From an uncultured Clostridia bacterium (GTDB taxonomy: Bacteria; Bacillota; Clostridia; Christensenellales; UBA1242), in NCBI GenBank assembly GCA_948434855.1, contig CAOJFR010000020.1, forward strand, positions 1-21,050: DNA of 21,050 nt. Reading direction: 5' to 3'. A program made the position numbers and the translations under genes. Below the pieces are notes generated by a model that saw only the letters and a program-made list of their open reading frames with translations, was not told where the DNA came from and ran no database searches. Shown here piece after piece: positions 14,006 through 21,050 of the stretch (positions are counted from its first letter, which is position 1; every line of letters starts with the position of its first letter).

Positions 14006-15360
14006 TAAGCTTTCCTTAAATTTAATTTTACTAAAGTTTCTATGTTTGCAGTTTGTGGGAACATATCGTATGGCTGAACAAACTCTATTTCATATTTATC
14101 TTTTAACAAGTTTAAGTCTCTTGCAAGCGTTGCTGGGTTGCAAGACAAGTATATTATTTGTTTTGGCTCTGAAGCAATTATTGCGTCGCAAACCACTTTG
14201 TCTACACCCTTTCTTGGAGGGTCTAAAATGAGCGAAAAATCTGACTTTAATTGTTTTGCAAGCGTTGGCAAAACTTTGCTGCAATCACCACATATGTTTG
14301 TTAAATTTTTTAAACCGTTTTGTTTTTTTAGCTCTTCTGCATTAATGTTTGCCTCTGGAATAATCTCTATGCCATAAACATTTTCTGCATTTTTTGCAAC
14401 GATTGCAGACAAAAGCCCTGCACCACTATAAGCATCGCAAACATTTTTTGCGTAATTTATTTCAGAAATTATTTTGCTATAAATTTTGTTTTTTACCTCA
14501 TTATTTACCTGCAAGAAACTTCTGTTGTTTACCTGATAACTTATTTCAAACTCTTGAATTTTGAGTTCTTTTAAGCCATAAATAAATTCATCTCTTTTGC
14601 CAAAAATTACATTATTTGATAGTTTATTTACATTTTTAACAATTCCGAAGCTTTTAAATTTTGTGCTGAGTTTTTGAATGAGTGGCCTAAAGTTATTAAA
14701 CTTTTCATCGGTGACAACAACCGTTAAAATAAAACTTTCTGCGTGCTCTCTTACCACAATGTGTTTTACTATTCCACTTTTTGTGGCTTCATTATATGCT
14801 GTTATATTTTCTTCGTTTAAATATTCTTTAAAAAGCGAAATTATATCTTTTGTTTTTTCACTTTGCAAAAGGCAATCTTCTATTTCACAAATTTCATGAC
14901 TATTTTTTTTGAACATTCCAATCTTTATTTTGCCATCATCTGTTTGCTGAACTGGGAATGAAAACTTGTTTCTATACCTTAATTGTTTTTCGCTGCCAAT
15001 TACATCATTTACACTCACATTTATTTTGGCATATTTTGAAAGTGCATCTTTAACAATGTTTTTCTTTAATTTTAGCTGAGCGTCAAGACTTAGGTGCTGA
15101 ATATCACAACCACCACACTTTCCATAATATGGGCATGGAGCCTTAACCCTTTCTTTGCTTGGGCTTATTATATTTATAAGCTTTGCAATGTAAAAACTTT
15201 TTTTATCACAAATTATGTGAGCTGAAACTTGTTCTCCCTCACAGGCAAATGGAACAAAAATTATTTTGTTATTATATACCGCTATGCCCTCGCCATTTGC
15301 ACCAAACCTTTCTATGTTAACTGTTATGTCATCATTTTTCTTTAAAACTTTTTCGCCCAT
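14005..15360 (-). CDS. rlmD: 23S rRNA (uracil-C5)-methyltransferase, RlmD/RlmCD family
   Basis: Makes 5-methyluridine in 23S rRNA using SAM. The start at 15360 (GGAGA upstream, promoter before it) is preferred over an ATG 15 codons upstream that lies in the promoter. The 451-residue protein has an N-terminal TRAM domain (about 8-65), the iron-sulfur cluster cysteines CPYYGKCGGC (76-85) with a later Cys in EIEDC, the NNRSFLQVN motif, a SAM-binding CDAYSGAGLLS segment, the ILDPPRKG motif and the catalytic cysteine in LSCNPATLARDL. In Bacillota such enzymes may modify U747 and U1939; which one cannot be told from sequence. Confidence 0.9.
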   Translation of the reverse strand: MGEKVLKKNDDITVNIERFGANGEGIAVYNNKIIFVPFACEGEQVSAHIICDKKSFYIAKLINIISPSKERVKAPCPYYGKCGGCDIQHLSLDAQLKLKKNIVKDALSKYAKINVSVNDVIGSEKQLRYRNKFSFPVQQTDDGKIKIGMFKKNSHEICEIEDCLLQSEKTKDIISLFKEYLNEENITAYNEATKSGIVKHIVVREHAESFILTVVVTDEKFNNFRPLIQKLSTKFKSFGIVKNVNKLSNNVIFGKRDEFIYGLKELKIQEFEISYQVNNRSFLQVNNEVKNKIYSKIISEINYAKNVCDAYSGAGLLSAIVAKNAENVYGIEIIPEANINAEELKKQNGLKNLTNICGDCSKVLPTLAKQLKSDFSLILDPPRKGVDKVVCDAIIASEPKQIIYLSCNPATLARDLNLLKDKYEIEFVQPYDMFPQTANIETLVKLNLRKA

Positions 15361-15376
15361 AAATTTCTCCAATGCA

Positions 15377-15405
15377 ATTATAACACGCCTAAGTTTATTT
15401 TTCAA
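15377..15405 (-). promoter_or_regulatory. Promoter of the rlmD-like gene
   Basis: TTGAAA (15405-15400), 17-base spacer, TATAAT (15382-15377) in the extended form TGTTATAAT. The 12 bases GCGTGTTATAAT are identical to those in the promoter of the 244-aa gene. The leader is about 10 bases. Confidence 0.75.
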
Positions 15406-15416
15406 TTATTTTATGT

Positions 15417-15444
15417 TTGACTATGACGCTTAATTTTTTATAAT
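15417..15444 (+). promoter_or_regulatory. Promoter of the radical SAM gene, predicting a leaderless mRNA
   Basis: TTGACT (15417-15422), 16-base spacer, TATAAT (15439-15444). The expected transcript start falls at 15451-15452, the first base of the ATG, and no Shine-Dalgarno is present. It is divergent from the rlmD-like promoter with 11 bases between the two -35 boxes. Confidence 0.7.
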
Positions 15445-15451
15445 TAAATTA

Positions 15452-16351
15452 ATGGAAAACTTATGCTTTATTTGCCCAAGAAAATGTGGGGTTGACCGCA
15501 ATAAAACTTTGGGGTTTTGCAAATGCAACAACAATGTTAAAATTGCAAAAGTGATGCTTCACCATTTTGAAGAACCTCCGATTAGCGGAGATTGTGAATC
15601 TCAAAATGGAAGTGGCGCCATATTTTTTTCTGGCTGTAATCTTAAATGCTGCTATTGCCAAAATAGTGAACTTTCGCACAAATGCTTTGGCAAGGAGATT
15701 TCCGTTAAAACTTTGGCTGACATTTTTGAACAGCTTGAAGCTAAAGGTGCATATAATATTAATCTGGTGACACCAACTCATTTTGCAAAACAAATTGTTG
15801 AAGCACTTAAAATTTATAAACCAAAAATTCCTGTTGTTTGGAACACTTCTGGCTATGAAACTGCTCAGACAATTAAAATGCTGTCTGGCTATGTTGATAT
15901 ATTTTTAACTGACTTTAAATATTTTGATGACAATCTTGCAAAGGAATTTTCACTTGCACCAGACTATGCAAAAAATTGCATTGCTGCAATTAAGCAGATG
16001 CGAAAGAATGTTCCTGAAGATGTGTTTGAAAATGGGCTTATGAAAAAAGGCATTATTATTAGGCATCTTGTTTTGCCAAATTGCACAAATGACAGCAAAA
16101 AAGTTTTAAGCTTTATTGCAGAAAATTTTGGCAAAGATAGCTATGTTTCTTTGATGAGCCAATATGTTCCCATGGCAGACGCTTTTAAAAATGAAAAAAT
16201 TAACCGCAAAATTAAGCCGCTAGAATATAAAATTGTTGTTAATTTTGCAAAAAAACTTGATATGAACAATGTTTTTGTTCAAGACTTTGAAAGTGCAAGT
16301 GAAGCTTTTACACCAAACTTTAAGGAACAAATTTCGGATTTTAAGTTTTAA
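15452..16351 (+). CDS. Radical SAM protein, PflX-like (COG1313)
   Basis: A 299-residue radical SAM enzyme of the type annotated as putative pyruvate formate-lyase activating protein (PflX/COG1313). The SAM-cleaving 4Fe-4S motif is CNLKCCYC (C62, C66, C69). N-terminal cysteines C5, C8, C12, C23 and C25 (CFICPRKCG ... GFCKC) form the extra cysteine cluster typical of this group. Further family features are SGDCESQNGSG and IIRHLVLPN. The true substrate of this subgroup is not established and no glycyl-radical enzyme gene is nearby. There is no ribosome binding site, and an in-frame TAA seven codons upstream rules out a longer start. Confidence 0.85.
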   Translation: MENLCFICPRKCGVDRNKTLGFCKCNNNVKIAKVMLHHFEEPPISGDCESQNGSGAIFFSGCNLKCCYCQNSELSHKCFGKEISVKTLADIFEQLEAKGAYNINLVTPTHFAKQIVEALKIYKPKIPVVWNTSGYETAQTIKMLSGYVDIFLTDFKYFDDNLAKEFSLAPDYAKNCIAAIKQMRKNVPEDVFENGLMKKGIIIRHLVLPNCTNDSKKVLSFIAENFGKDSYVSLMSQYVPMADAFKNEKINRKIKPLEYKIVVNFAKKLDMNNVFVQDFESASEAFTPNFKEQISDFKF

Positions 16352-16377
16352 GATATTGTTTTGGTGAATAATTTTAT

Positions 16378-16406
16378 TTGCTGATAGAATTTTTTTATGC
16401 TACAAT
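16378..16406 (+). promoter_or_regulatory. Promoter of the LOG-like gene
   Basis: TTGCTG (16378-16383), 17-base spacer, TACAAT (16401-16406). The predicted start near 16413 leaves a leader of about 20 bases that carries AAGGAGA, unlike the leaderless gene before it. Confidence 0.65.
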
Positions 16407-16433
16407 TATCTTGCAAATAAGGAGAATATTTTT

Positions 16434-16991
16434 ATGAAAATTTTTGTATGTGGTTCAGTTGATAAGAGAATTAAACCTAAATATTTGGAAGGCATTGACA
16501 AAATTGCTCAGAATATTTTAGACCACAATGATGGCGTTATGATGGTTGGCTCTAAAACAGGGTCTATTGGTGCAATGTATAATAAAATGATTGAGGGCGA
16601 CGGCTTTGTTGACATTATTGTTCCAACACCTTATGCGGATGAGGCAGACGGCATGATTGCTAACTCTGTGACACGTGTGGACACACTTTTTATGCTTCAA
16701 CAAGTGGCTCTTAGAAACACTAGAGCAACTATTGTGCTTCCCGGCGGAAACGGAACTCTTGCGGAACTTTATATGATTACTGATTCTATTAAAAGCAAGT
16801 TTGACACTGATGTTGTTATTGTTTATAACATTAACGGCTTTTATGATAAAATTAAAGAAATGAATGACTTTATGCTTGAGGCAGGCGTGCTTAACAACAG
16901 CCAATATAAATATTTTACTTGGTGCAACACCGCTGATGAAGTTATTTATGTTTTGGAAAGAATTAGACAAAATGACCTTAAAAGAAAATAG
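16434..16991 (+). CDS. LOG-family-like nucleotide-binding protein
   Basis: A 185-residue Rossmann-fold protein of the LOG/lysine-decarboxylase-like superfamily. The defining PGGxGTxxE motif is present as LPGGNGTLAE (102-111), and the first glycine-rich loop is GSKTGSIGAM (39-48). Classical LOG enzymes release cytokinin bases or cleave nucleoside monophosphates and carry an Arg-Lys pair in the helix before PGG; here that stretch is TRVDTLFMLQQVALR, with the pair not recognisable. Therefore phosphoribohydrolase activity is doubtful and a ligand-binding role is possible. AAGGAG precedes the ATG; the stop is TAG. Confidence 0.8.
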   Translation: MKIFVCGSVDKRIKPKYLEGIDKIAQNILDHNDGVMMVGSKTGSIGAMYNKMIEGDGFVDIIVPTPYADEADGMIANSVTRVDTLFMLQQVALRNTRATIVLPGGNGTLAELYMITDSIKSKFDTDVVIVYNINGFYDKIKEMNDFMLEAGVLNNSQYKYFTWCNTADEVIYVLERIRQNDLKRK

Positions 16992-17013
16992 TAGAAATTC
17001 TACTATTTTTTTA
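16987..17013 (+). terminator. Terminator of the LOG-like gene
   Basis: AATAGTAGA (16987-16995) pairs with TCTACTATT (16999-17007) around AAT, followed by a T tract. The left arm overlaps the TAG stop codon. Confidence 0.8.
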
Positions 17014-17021
17014 TTGTTTAT

Positions 17022-17050
17022 TTGATATTTTTTGTCGTATTTGCTATAAT
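17022..17050 (+). promoter_or_regulatory. Promoter of the GT8 gene
   Basis: TTGATA (17022-17027), 17-base spacer, TATAAT (17045-17050). The predicted start near 17057 is the first base of the AGGAGG binding site, so the leader is only about 10 bases. Confidence 0.7.
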
Positions 17051-17066
17051 GATTATAGGAGGCAAT

Positions 17067-17981
17067 ATGGAAAAAATTATACCAGCATTTTATGAAAATA
17101 ATGTGCCTATCTGTTTTTCTGTGAACGATAAGTATGTTCCTCTGCTGGCTGTTACTATGGAGTCTATCATTGAAAACAGCTCTGAGCACAACAACTATGA
17201 CATTGTTGTTCTTACCACGGGCATTGAGGCAAAAAATCAAATGCTTCTCTATTCTATGATTTCAAAACACAAAAACTTTTCACTTAGGTTTTTTAATGTG
17301 GGCTCTTCTATTTATGGCTATAACTTTTTTATTGACCAACCTAAGGGTGGCTCTAAATATTCTAACGAGATTTATTTTAGAGTGCTTGTCCCTACACTTA
17401 TGCCTGACTATGATTATGTGATTTTTTTGGATGCTGACCTTACAGTGAATGCAGACATTGCTGACCTTTTGAAAGATGATTATTCGGAGTGTCTTGTTGG
17501 CGCGGTGAGAGACTATGAAGGCATTGCCGCTTGCTATAACAACAACCTAGAAAGAACTAAATATAGAATTAACGAAATTGGCATTAAAAACTTTGAAAAC
17601 TATTTTGTTTCTGGAGTTTTGGTTATTAACACAAAAATGTTTAACTCACTATTTTCTGCAGACGACCTTATGAGAATGGCTGTTTCTAAAAACTGGATTC
17701 AGTTTGACCAAGATCTTTTGAATTTTATTTGCAAGGATAAAGTTAAAATTATTTCAGCTGATTGGGATTTTGTTGAAGATATTTATGGATGGTATCACAG
17801 CATGCCAGAAAACCTTTTTGCTGAATATTTGGCAAGCGAAGAAAATCCAAAAATTATACATTTTTCTGGAGCAAGAAAGCCTTGGAGAAACAGGACATCT
17901 AAATATAGCATTCAATTTTGGAAGTATGCAGATCGCACTCCTTTTAAAAATACTTTGGACAGATTAAAGATTATTTTATAA
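17067..17981 (+). CDS. Glycosyltransferase family 8 protein
   Basis: A 304-residue GT-A fold, retaining glycosyltransferase. An ATG 15 codons upstream is rejected because it lies in the promoter; AGGAGG precedes the ATG at 17067. The donor-binding start PICFSVNDKYVPLLAVTMESI, the metal-binding DxD in FLDADL (122-124), the FNSGVLVIN-like segment NYFVSGVLVINTKMF, the DQDLLN motif and the C-terminal HFSGARKPW (metal-binding His) are all typical of GT8. Usual donors are UDP-galactose or UDP-glucose; acceptors are often surface polysaccharides. No membrane segment is visible. It has its own terminator and faces the surface protein gene. Confidence 0.92.
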   Translation: MEKIIPAFYENNVPICFSVNDKYVPLLAVTMESIIENSSEHNNYDIVVLTTGIEAKNQMLLYSMISKHKNFSLRFFNVGSSIYGYNFFIDQPKGGSKYSNEIYFRVLVPTLMPDYDYVIFLDADLTVNADIADLLKDDYSECLVGAVRDYEGIAACYNNNLERTKYRINEIGIKNFENYFVSGVLVINTKMFNSLFSADDLMRMAVSKNWIQFDQDLLNFICKDKVKIISADWDFVEDIYGWYHSMPENLFAEYLASEENPKIIHFSGARKPWRNRTSKYSIQFWKYADRTPFKNTLDRLKIIL

Positions 17982-17993
17982 ATTTTGCAAAAC

Positions 17994-18032
17994 AAATCAG
18001 CCATTAAACAATTTGTTTAATGGCTGATTTTT
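17994..18032 (+). terminator. Terminator of the GT8 gene
   Basis: A 17-bp perfect stem, 17994-18010 with 18014-18030, and a 3-base ATT loop, ending in TTTTT. The core arms are CAGCCATTAAACA and TGTTTAATGGCTG. Confidence 0.85.
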
Positions 18033-18033
18033 G

Positions 18034-18068
18034 AAAAAAAAAGAGCAGAAAAATCTGCTCTTTTTTTT
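18034..18068 (-). terminator. Terminator of the BspA-like gene
   Basis: GAGCAGA (18043-18049) pairs with TCTGCTC (18054-18060), flanked by A and T tracts that extend the stem. The minus strand runs into a tract of nine Ts. It is adjacent to, and separate from, the GT8 terminator. Confidence 0.8.
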
Positions 18069-18069
18069 A

Positions 18070-21050
18070 TTAGTAGCTAAAATATAAGTCCTTTTCTTTA
18101 ATTGAATTAGTTCCATCGGTAGGTTCAAAAATAACTGGAAAATAACTAAAATCATAACTTGAATCATATTTTACAATATTTCCTAAAGTTGTGCTTGTAA
18201 TTTGGAATTTATCCACAACATCATATGTAAAGAAATCAGCAGCAATATTCCAATTATCTATGAAGAACTGTGGATCGTCGCAATTTAATATAATATTATT
18301 GCAAGAAAAACCTCCATAATTCACGCCTTCACCAAGCCTAATTGAACCGCTAAAATCAAATTCTTTAGATACGTTAATTATTATATTATCGTATGATTGA
18401 GTAAAATAATTTTCAATGGTAGTTACTGAAGAAGGAATATATAAATTATTAAAATAACTACCTTCAAAATTTTGTGGGTCTATGCTTGTTACTAATCCTC
18501 CATTAACTACACTTGGAAGTATTGCTGTTGTTCCTTCTAAAACTTTTCCATTATACCAGAAATTATCAGCTAAGTATAAAGATAAATTACCATTATCATA
18601 AATGTTTGAGTCAGTTCCAGACTTAAACCAAATCCAACCATACATTTCAAATCCAATTCTATCTGAAAAATAACTTGAAAGAGAAAGATTTCCACTATAA
18701 ATTAATCTTGGTGATACAGCAATCTCAACAGTTTCAGGAATATTATAATTATAAGAATCATAAAAATTCTCTAAACAAAATTGATTATCCAAATAAATTG
18801 TTTGCAGGGCAGTGCAACCATATATTATCTGCGAAATATCTTCAGTTATATTTTCAGGAATATAAATTGAGTTTAGTTCGTTACAATTTTCAAACAAGCT
18901 ATTTAAACCATTTAGGTTAACAATAGATTCTAACAACAATGGTAAAGATACATGGTTGAAATCCCTATTTGCAAATAGAGGTCTATAACCTGCTTCTGAT
19001 CCAGCTGACTCTCCATTCCATTCATATGAAGAGTCTTCAACTGTTGCAAATATTGTTGTGATTGTGTGACCATTCATAAAAGTCGGAATGTATAGCCTTT
19101 TTATTTCTGGATTTGAATCTAAGAAATGAGTATGAATAAAATCTTCATATAACTCATAATCAAAATTAACTATAGCCTCTGCACCATCTGTTTCAAAGTA
19201 TTGGAATCTTTCATACGAAACTATTACAAAGTCTGTGCCATCAACATAACCTGCCCAGGAACTATCACCAACAAAGGTTGGTAGTTCTAGTGAATCCCTT
19301 CCTGAACCATAGTTAACAACATAGTTTAATGGAATACGTATTTCAGTGTTATATCCAGCAATGCAATTTGATAATGCTTCTAATGCACTTAAATTGTTGA
19401 CTCTTATTTTTAAGTCTGAAATATCAATTTGACCTTCAATATACTTAATATTGCTTGGGAATGTAATTGAATCAAGATTATTTGGTTCAAACCTACTTAA
19501 ATCTACACCATCAATAATTGTTTCATCTACAATAACAGGAATATTAATATCTCTTTCACTTCCATTATAGCCATAAACATAATTGCCATCAACTTCAAAA
19601 TCTGCAAAAAGAACTGCTTCGCCTCTTTCCCATTCGGTTTTTGTTGTGGTTGTTAATTTTAAAGTTACATCTCCTTTAACTGAAAATTTTCCGCCAGTTC
19701 TAACAATTGTTGTTTCATTTACCCTGAGTGTGTTTGTTGTTATTTTCTTTTCATTATATTCATAACCATTTTCTGTTTTCTTGTTTCCAGTATACATACT
19801 AGAACTTTCTGTGTATGTGAAAACAAGCTGGTCTCCCCAATAAATATCAGAATTGCTATTGAGCGTAACATTTTCTCTTTTTACTGTTACTCCGCTTGGG
19901 ATTGTTCCTAAGCTATAAACTATTTTTTCGCCTTGTTCCCACTCAGTTTCTATGGCACTGGTTAATTCTAACACAAGACTTTTTGAAACTTCAATTCCTG
20001 TTCCGCTGTTTTGAACATTACTATTAACATAAAGTGTGAAAACTGTTAGCTCTTTTTCTTTATAATTATAGCCCTCTTCTTGTTTGGTGACCCCTGTATA
20101 TCTGCTGCTTGAATTTGTATAAATAAATACTACATAATCTCCCCAATATAAAACTGCATTGTCTGATAATGTTTCTGCACCACGCATTACTGTTACGCCA
20201 ACTGGAATGGTGCCAAGTGAGTATTCTATTCGCTCGCCCTTTATCCACTCATAAACTGATGATGAGTTTAAATTTAAAATTAAATTTTTATCAACGACTA
20301 TTTGACTTCCGTTTCTGGCGTCGGTTCCATTGACTTGCAAAACATAGCTAACAATCTCTTTTTGATAGTAATGATAACCTTCTTCTTGCTTGGTTGAGCC
20401 TGTGTTTCTTGTTATGCTCTCTTCATAATTAAAGCTAAGGGTATCGCCCCAGTAAATTGTGCTGTTGCTAGAAAGGGATTCTGCGCCACGCATTACTGTT
20501 ACGCCGTTTGGAATTGTTCCTAGTGTATATTCAATTTTATTTTCTATGTAGGTTATGTTTATGTTGCCTTTAACTACATATACATTGCCTACGAGCTCTG
20601 CTCCGTCTACACTGAAGGTGTCTTTATGGTAGCCTTCTGTTTCTCTATAGCTTATGCTTAGTTGATCGCCATAGTAAATTGCTTCATTGCTACTTAATGT
20701 GTGGCCATTTCTGGTTACTGTTACCTGAGATGGGATGGTTCCTATGCTATATTCGCCCTCTGACTCATTATAGGATATTATTAAATCACCATTGCCTATG
20801 AGCTCGTATTCATAGTATACAACTCCATTCTCTTCATGACGATAGGTTTCTGTGAGTATGTTTTGAGTCTCGCCATTGCCTACTTTAACCTTAAATTCTG
20901 TTATCTCTCTTCCTGCTTTTTGGGTTGCTCTTATTACTATCTTTGAACCATAGTGATATGTGCTAGACAAGTCTACAACTTCTCCACCTATGGTCACGCT
21001 TATGCTATCCTTAAATTCTCCACCTATATAGCCCATCTTATATTCTTTCA
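18070..21050 (-). CDS. BspA-like repeat surface protein, 5' part outside the window
   Basis: At least 993 codons, open to the window edge. The ATG at 21036 has no ribosome binding site and the frame continues upstream without a stop, so the true start is not visible. The N-terminal half holds four tandem repeats with the signature YSLGTIPxGVTVxR and YWGD, three of about 101 residues and one shorter. From about residue 480 (counted from the 21036 ATG) a degenerate leucine-rich, BspA-type (LRR_5) region follows, with phrases such as SITFPSNIKYIEG, SIYIPENI and NLYIPSSVTTIE. Such proteins are secreted and thought to bind host or community surfaces. No LPXTG, dockerin, membrane anchor or binding module is seen at the C-terminus, which ends KDLYFSY. 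Its anchoring may reside in the missing N-terminus. Confidence 0.85.
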   Translation of the reverse strand, partial: KEYKMGYIGGEFKDSISVTIGGEVVDLSSTYHYGSKIVIRATQKAGREITEFKVKVGNGETQNILTETYRHEENGVVYYEYELIGNGDLIISYNESEGEYSIGTIPSQVTVTRNGHTLSSNEAIYYGDQLSISYRETEGYHKDTFSVDGAELVGNVYVVKGNINITYIENKIEYTLGTIPNGVTVMRGAESLSSNSTIYWGDTLSFNYEESITRNTGSTKQEEGYHYYQKEIVSYVLQVNGTDARNGSQIVVDKNLILNLNSSSVYEWIKGERIEYSLGTIPVGVTVMRGAETLSDNAVLYWGDYVVFIYTNSSSRYTGVTKQEEGYNYKEKELTVFTLYVNSNVQNSGTGIEVSKSLVLELTSAIETEWEQGEKIVYSLGTIPSGVTVKRENVTLNSNSDIYWGDQLVFTYTESSSMYTGNKKTENGYEYNEKKITTNTLRVNETTIVRTGGKFSVKGDVTLKLTTTTKTEWERGEAVLFADFEVDGNYVYGYNGSERDINIPVIVDETIIDGVDLSRFEPNNLDSITFPSNIKYIEGQIDISDLKIRVNNLSALEALSNCIAGYNTEIRIPLNYVVNYGSGRDSLELPTFVGDSSWAGYVDGTDFVIVSYERFQYFETDGAEAIVNFDYELYEDFIHTHFLDSNPEIKRLYIPTFMNGHTITTIFATVEDSSYEWNGESAGSEAGYRPLFANRDFNHVSLPLLLESIVNLNGLNSLFENCNELNSIYIPENITEDISQIIYGCTALQTIYLDNQFCLENFYDSYNYNIPETVEIAVSPRLIYSGNLSLSSYFSDRIGFEMYGWIWFKSGTDSNIYDNGNLSLYLADNFWYNGKVLEGTTAILPSVVNGGLVTSIDPQNFEGSYFNNLYIPSSVTTIENYFTQSYDNIIINVSKEFDFSGSIRLGEGVNYGGFSCNNIILNCDDPQFFIDNWNIAADFFTYDVVDKFQITSTTLGNIVKYDSSYDFSYFPVIFEPTDGTNSIKEKDLYFSY
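19618..20751 (-). repeat. Tandem GTIP repeats in the surface protein
   Basis: Units at 20751-20533 (short), 20532-20227, 20226-19921 and 19920-19618. The long units share GTIP, GVTVxR, LYWGD or IYWGD, YTG, KxExGY, a VN strand and EWxxGE. The first two long units share the 20 bases CCACGCATTACTGTTACGCC (plus strand, near 20179 and 20486), a sign of recent duplication. Confidence 0.85.

Noticed and set aside
16518..17240. 240-aa minus-strand open frame
   Set aside because: It is antisense to the LOG-like and GT8 genes, crosses their terminator and promoter, and its Asn/Ile/His-rich composition is that of a reverse-frame shadow.

Overview
The window is a dense, AT-rich chromosomal segment of a low-GC Bacillota-type (Clostridia-like) bacterium. 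The evidence is the base composition, AGGAGG-type ribosome binding sites, TTGACA/TATAAT promoters, rpmG-secE-nusG-rplK-rplA gene order, and a large BspA-like surface protein of the kind common in gut Bacillota. The genus cannot be named from sequence alone. The standard code is in use: prfB carries an internal TGA at its programmed frameshift site. None of the 23 genes whose stop is visible ends in TGA (18 TAA, 5 TAG).

Layout. 1-904: unknown 244-aa protein with its own promoter and terminator. 1020-3520: ribosomal/transcription operon rpmG-secE-nusG-rplK-rplA on the minus strand, with two tandem promoters, a probable L1-binding leader before rplK and a terminator after rplA. 3595-7867: minus-strand operon prfB - zinc-ribbon/TM2 membrane protein - tsaD - small ferredoxin - FAD oxidoreductase. 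7887-9650: single 564-aa membrane protein of unknown function. 9665-9945: no gene, but purine-rich repeats ending in a terminator, a candidate small RNA. 10073-10490: acpS on the plus strand, probably leaderless. 10489-15405: minus-strand set rlmD-like - 47-aa small protein - miaA - hisS - PAP2 phosphatase - rdgB, with an internal promoter before hisS. 15417-18030: plus-strand radical SAM protein (probably leaderless), LOG-like protein and GT8 glycosyltransferase. 18034-21050: 3' part of a BspA-like surface protein with about 100-residue repeats; its start lies beyond the window.

Most of the window is translation and RNA-modification housekeeping: ribosomal proteins L33, L11 and L1, NusG, SecE, RF2, TsaD (t6A37), MiaA (i6A37), a 23S rRNA m5U methyltransferase, HisRS and an NTP-cleansing pyrophosphatase. 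No prophage, insertion sequence, CRISPR array, tRNA or rRNA was seen. The points most worth a second look are the prfB frameshift site that lacks the usual internal Shine-Dalgarno element and carries a perfect palindrome instead, the absence of TGA stops, two likely leaderless mRNAs, the repeat-bearing intergenic RNA candidate, and the translationally coupled 47-aa protein.
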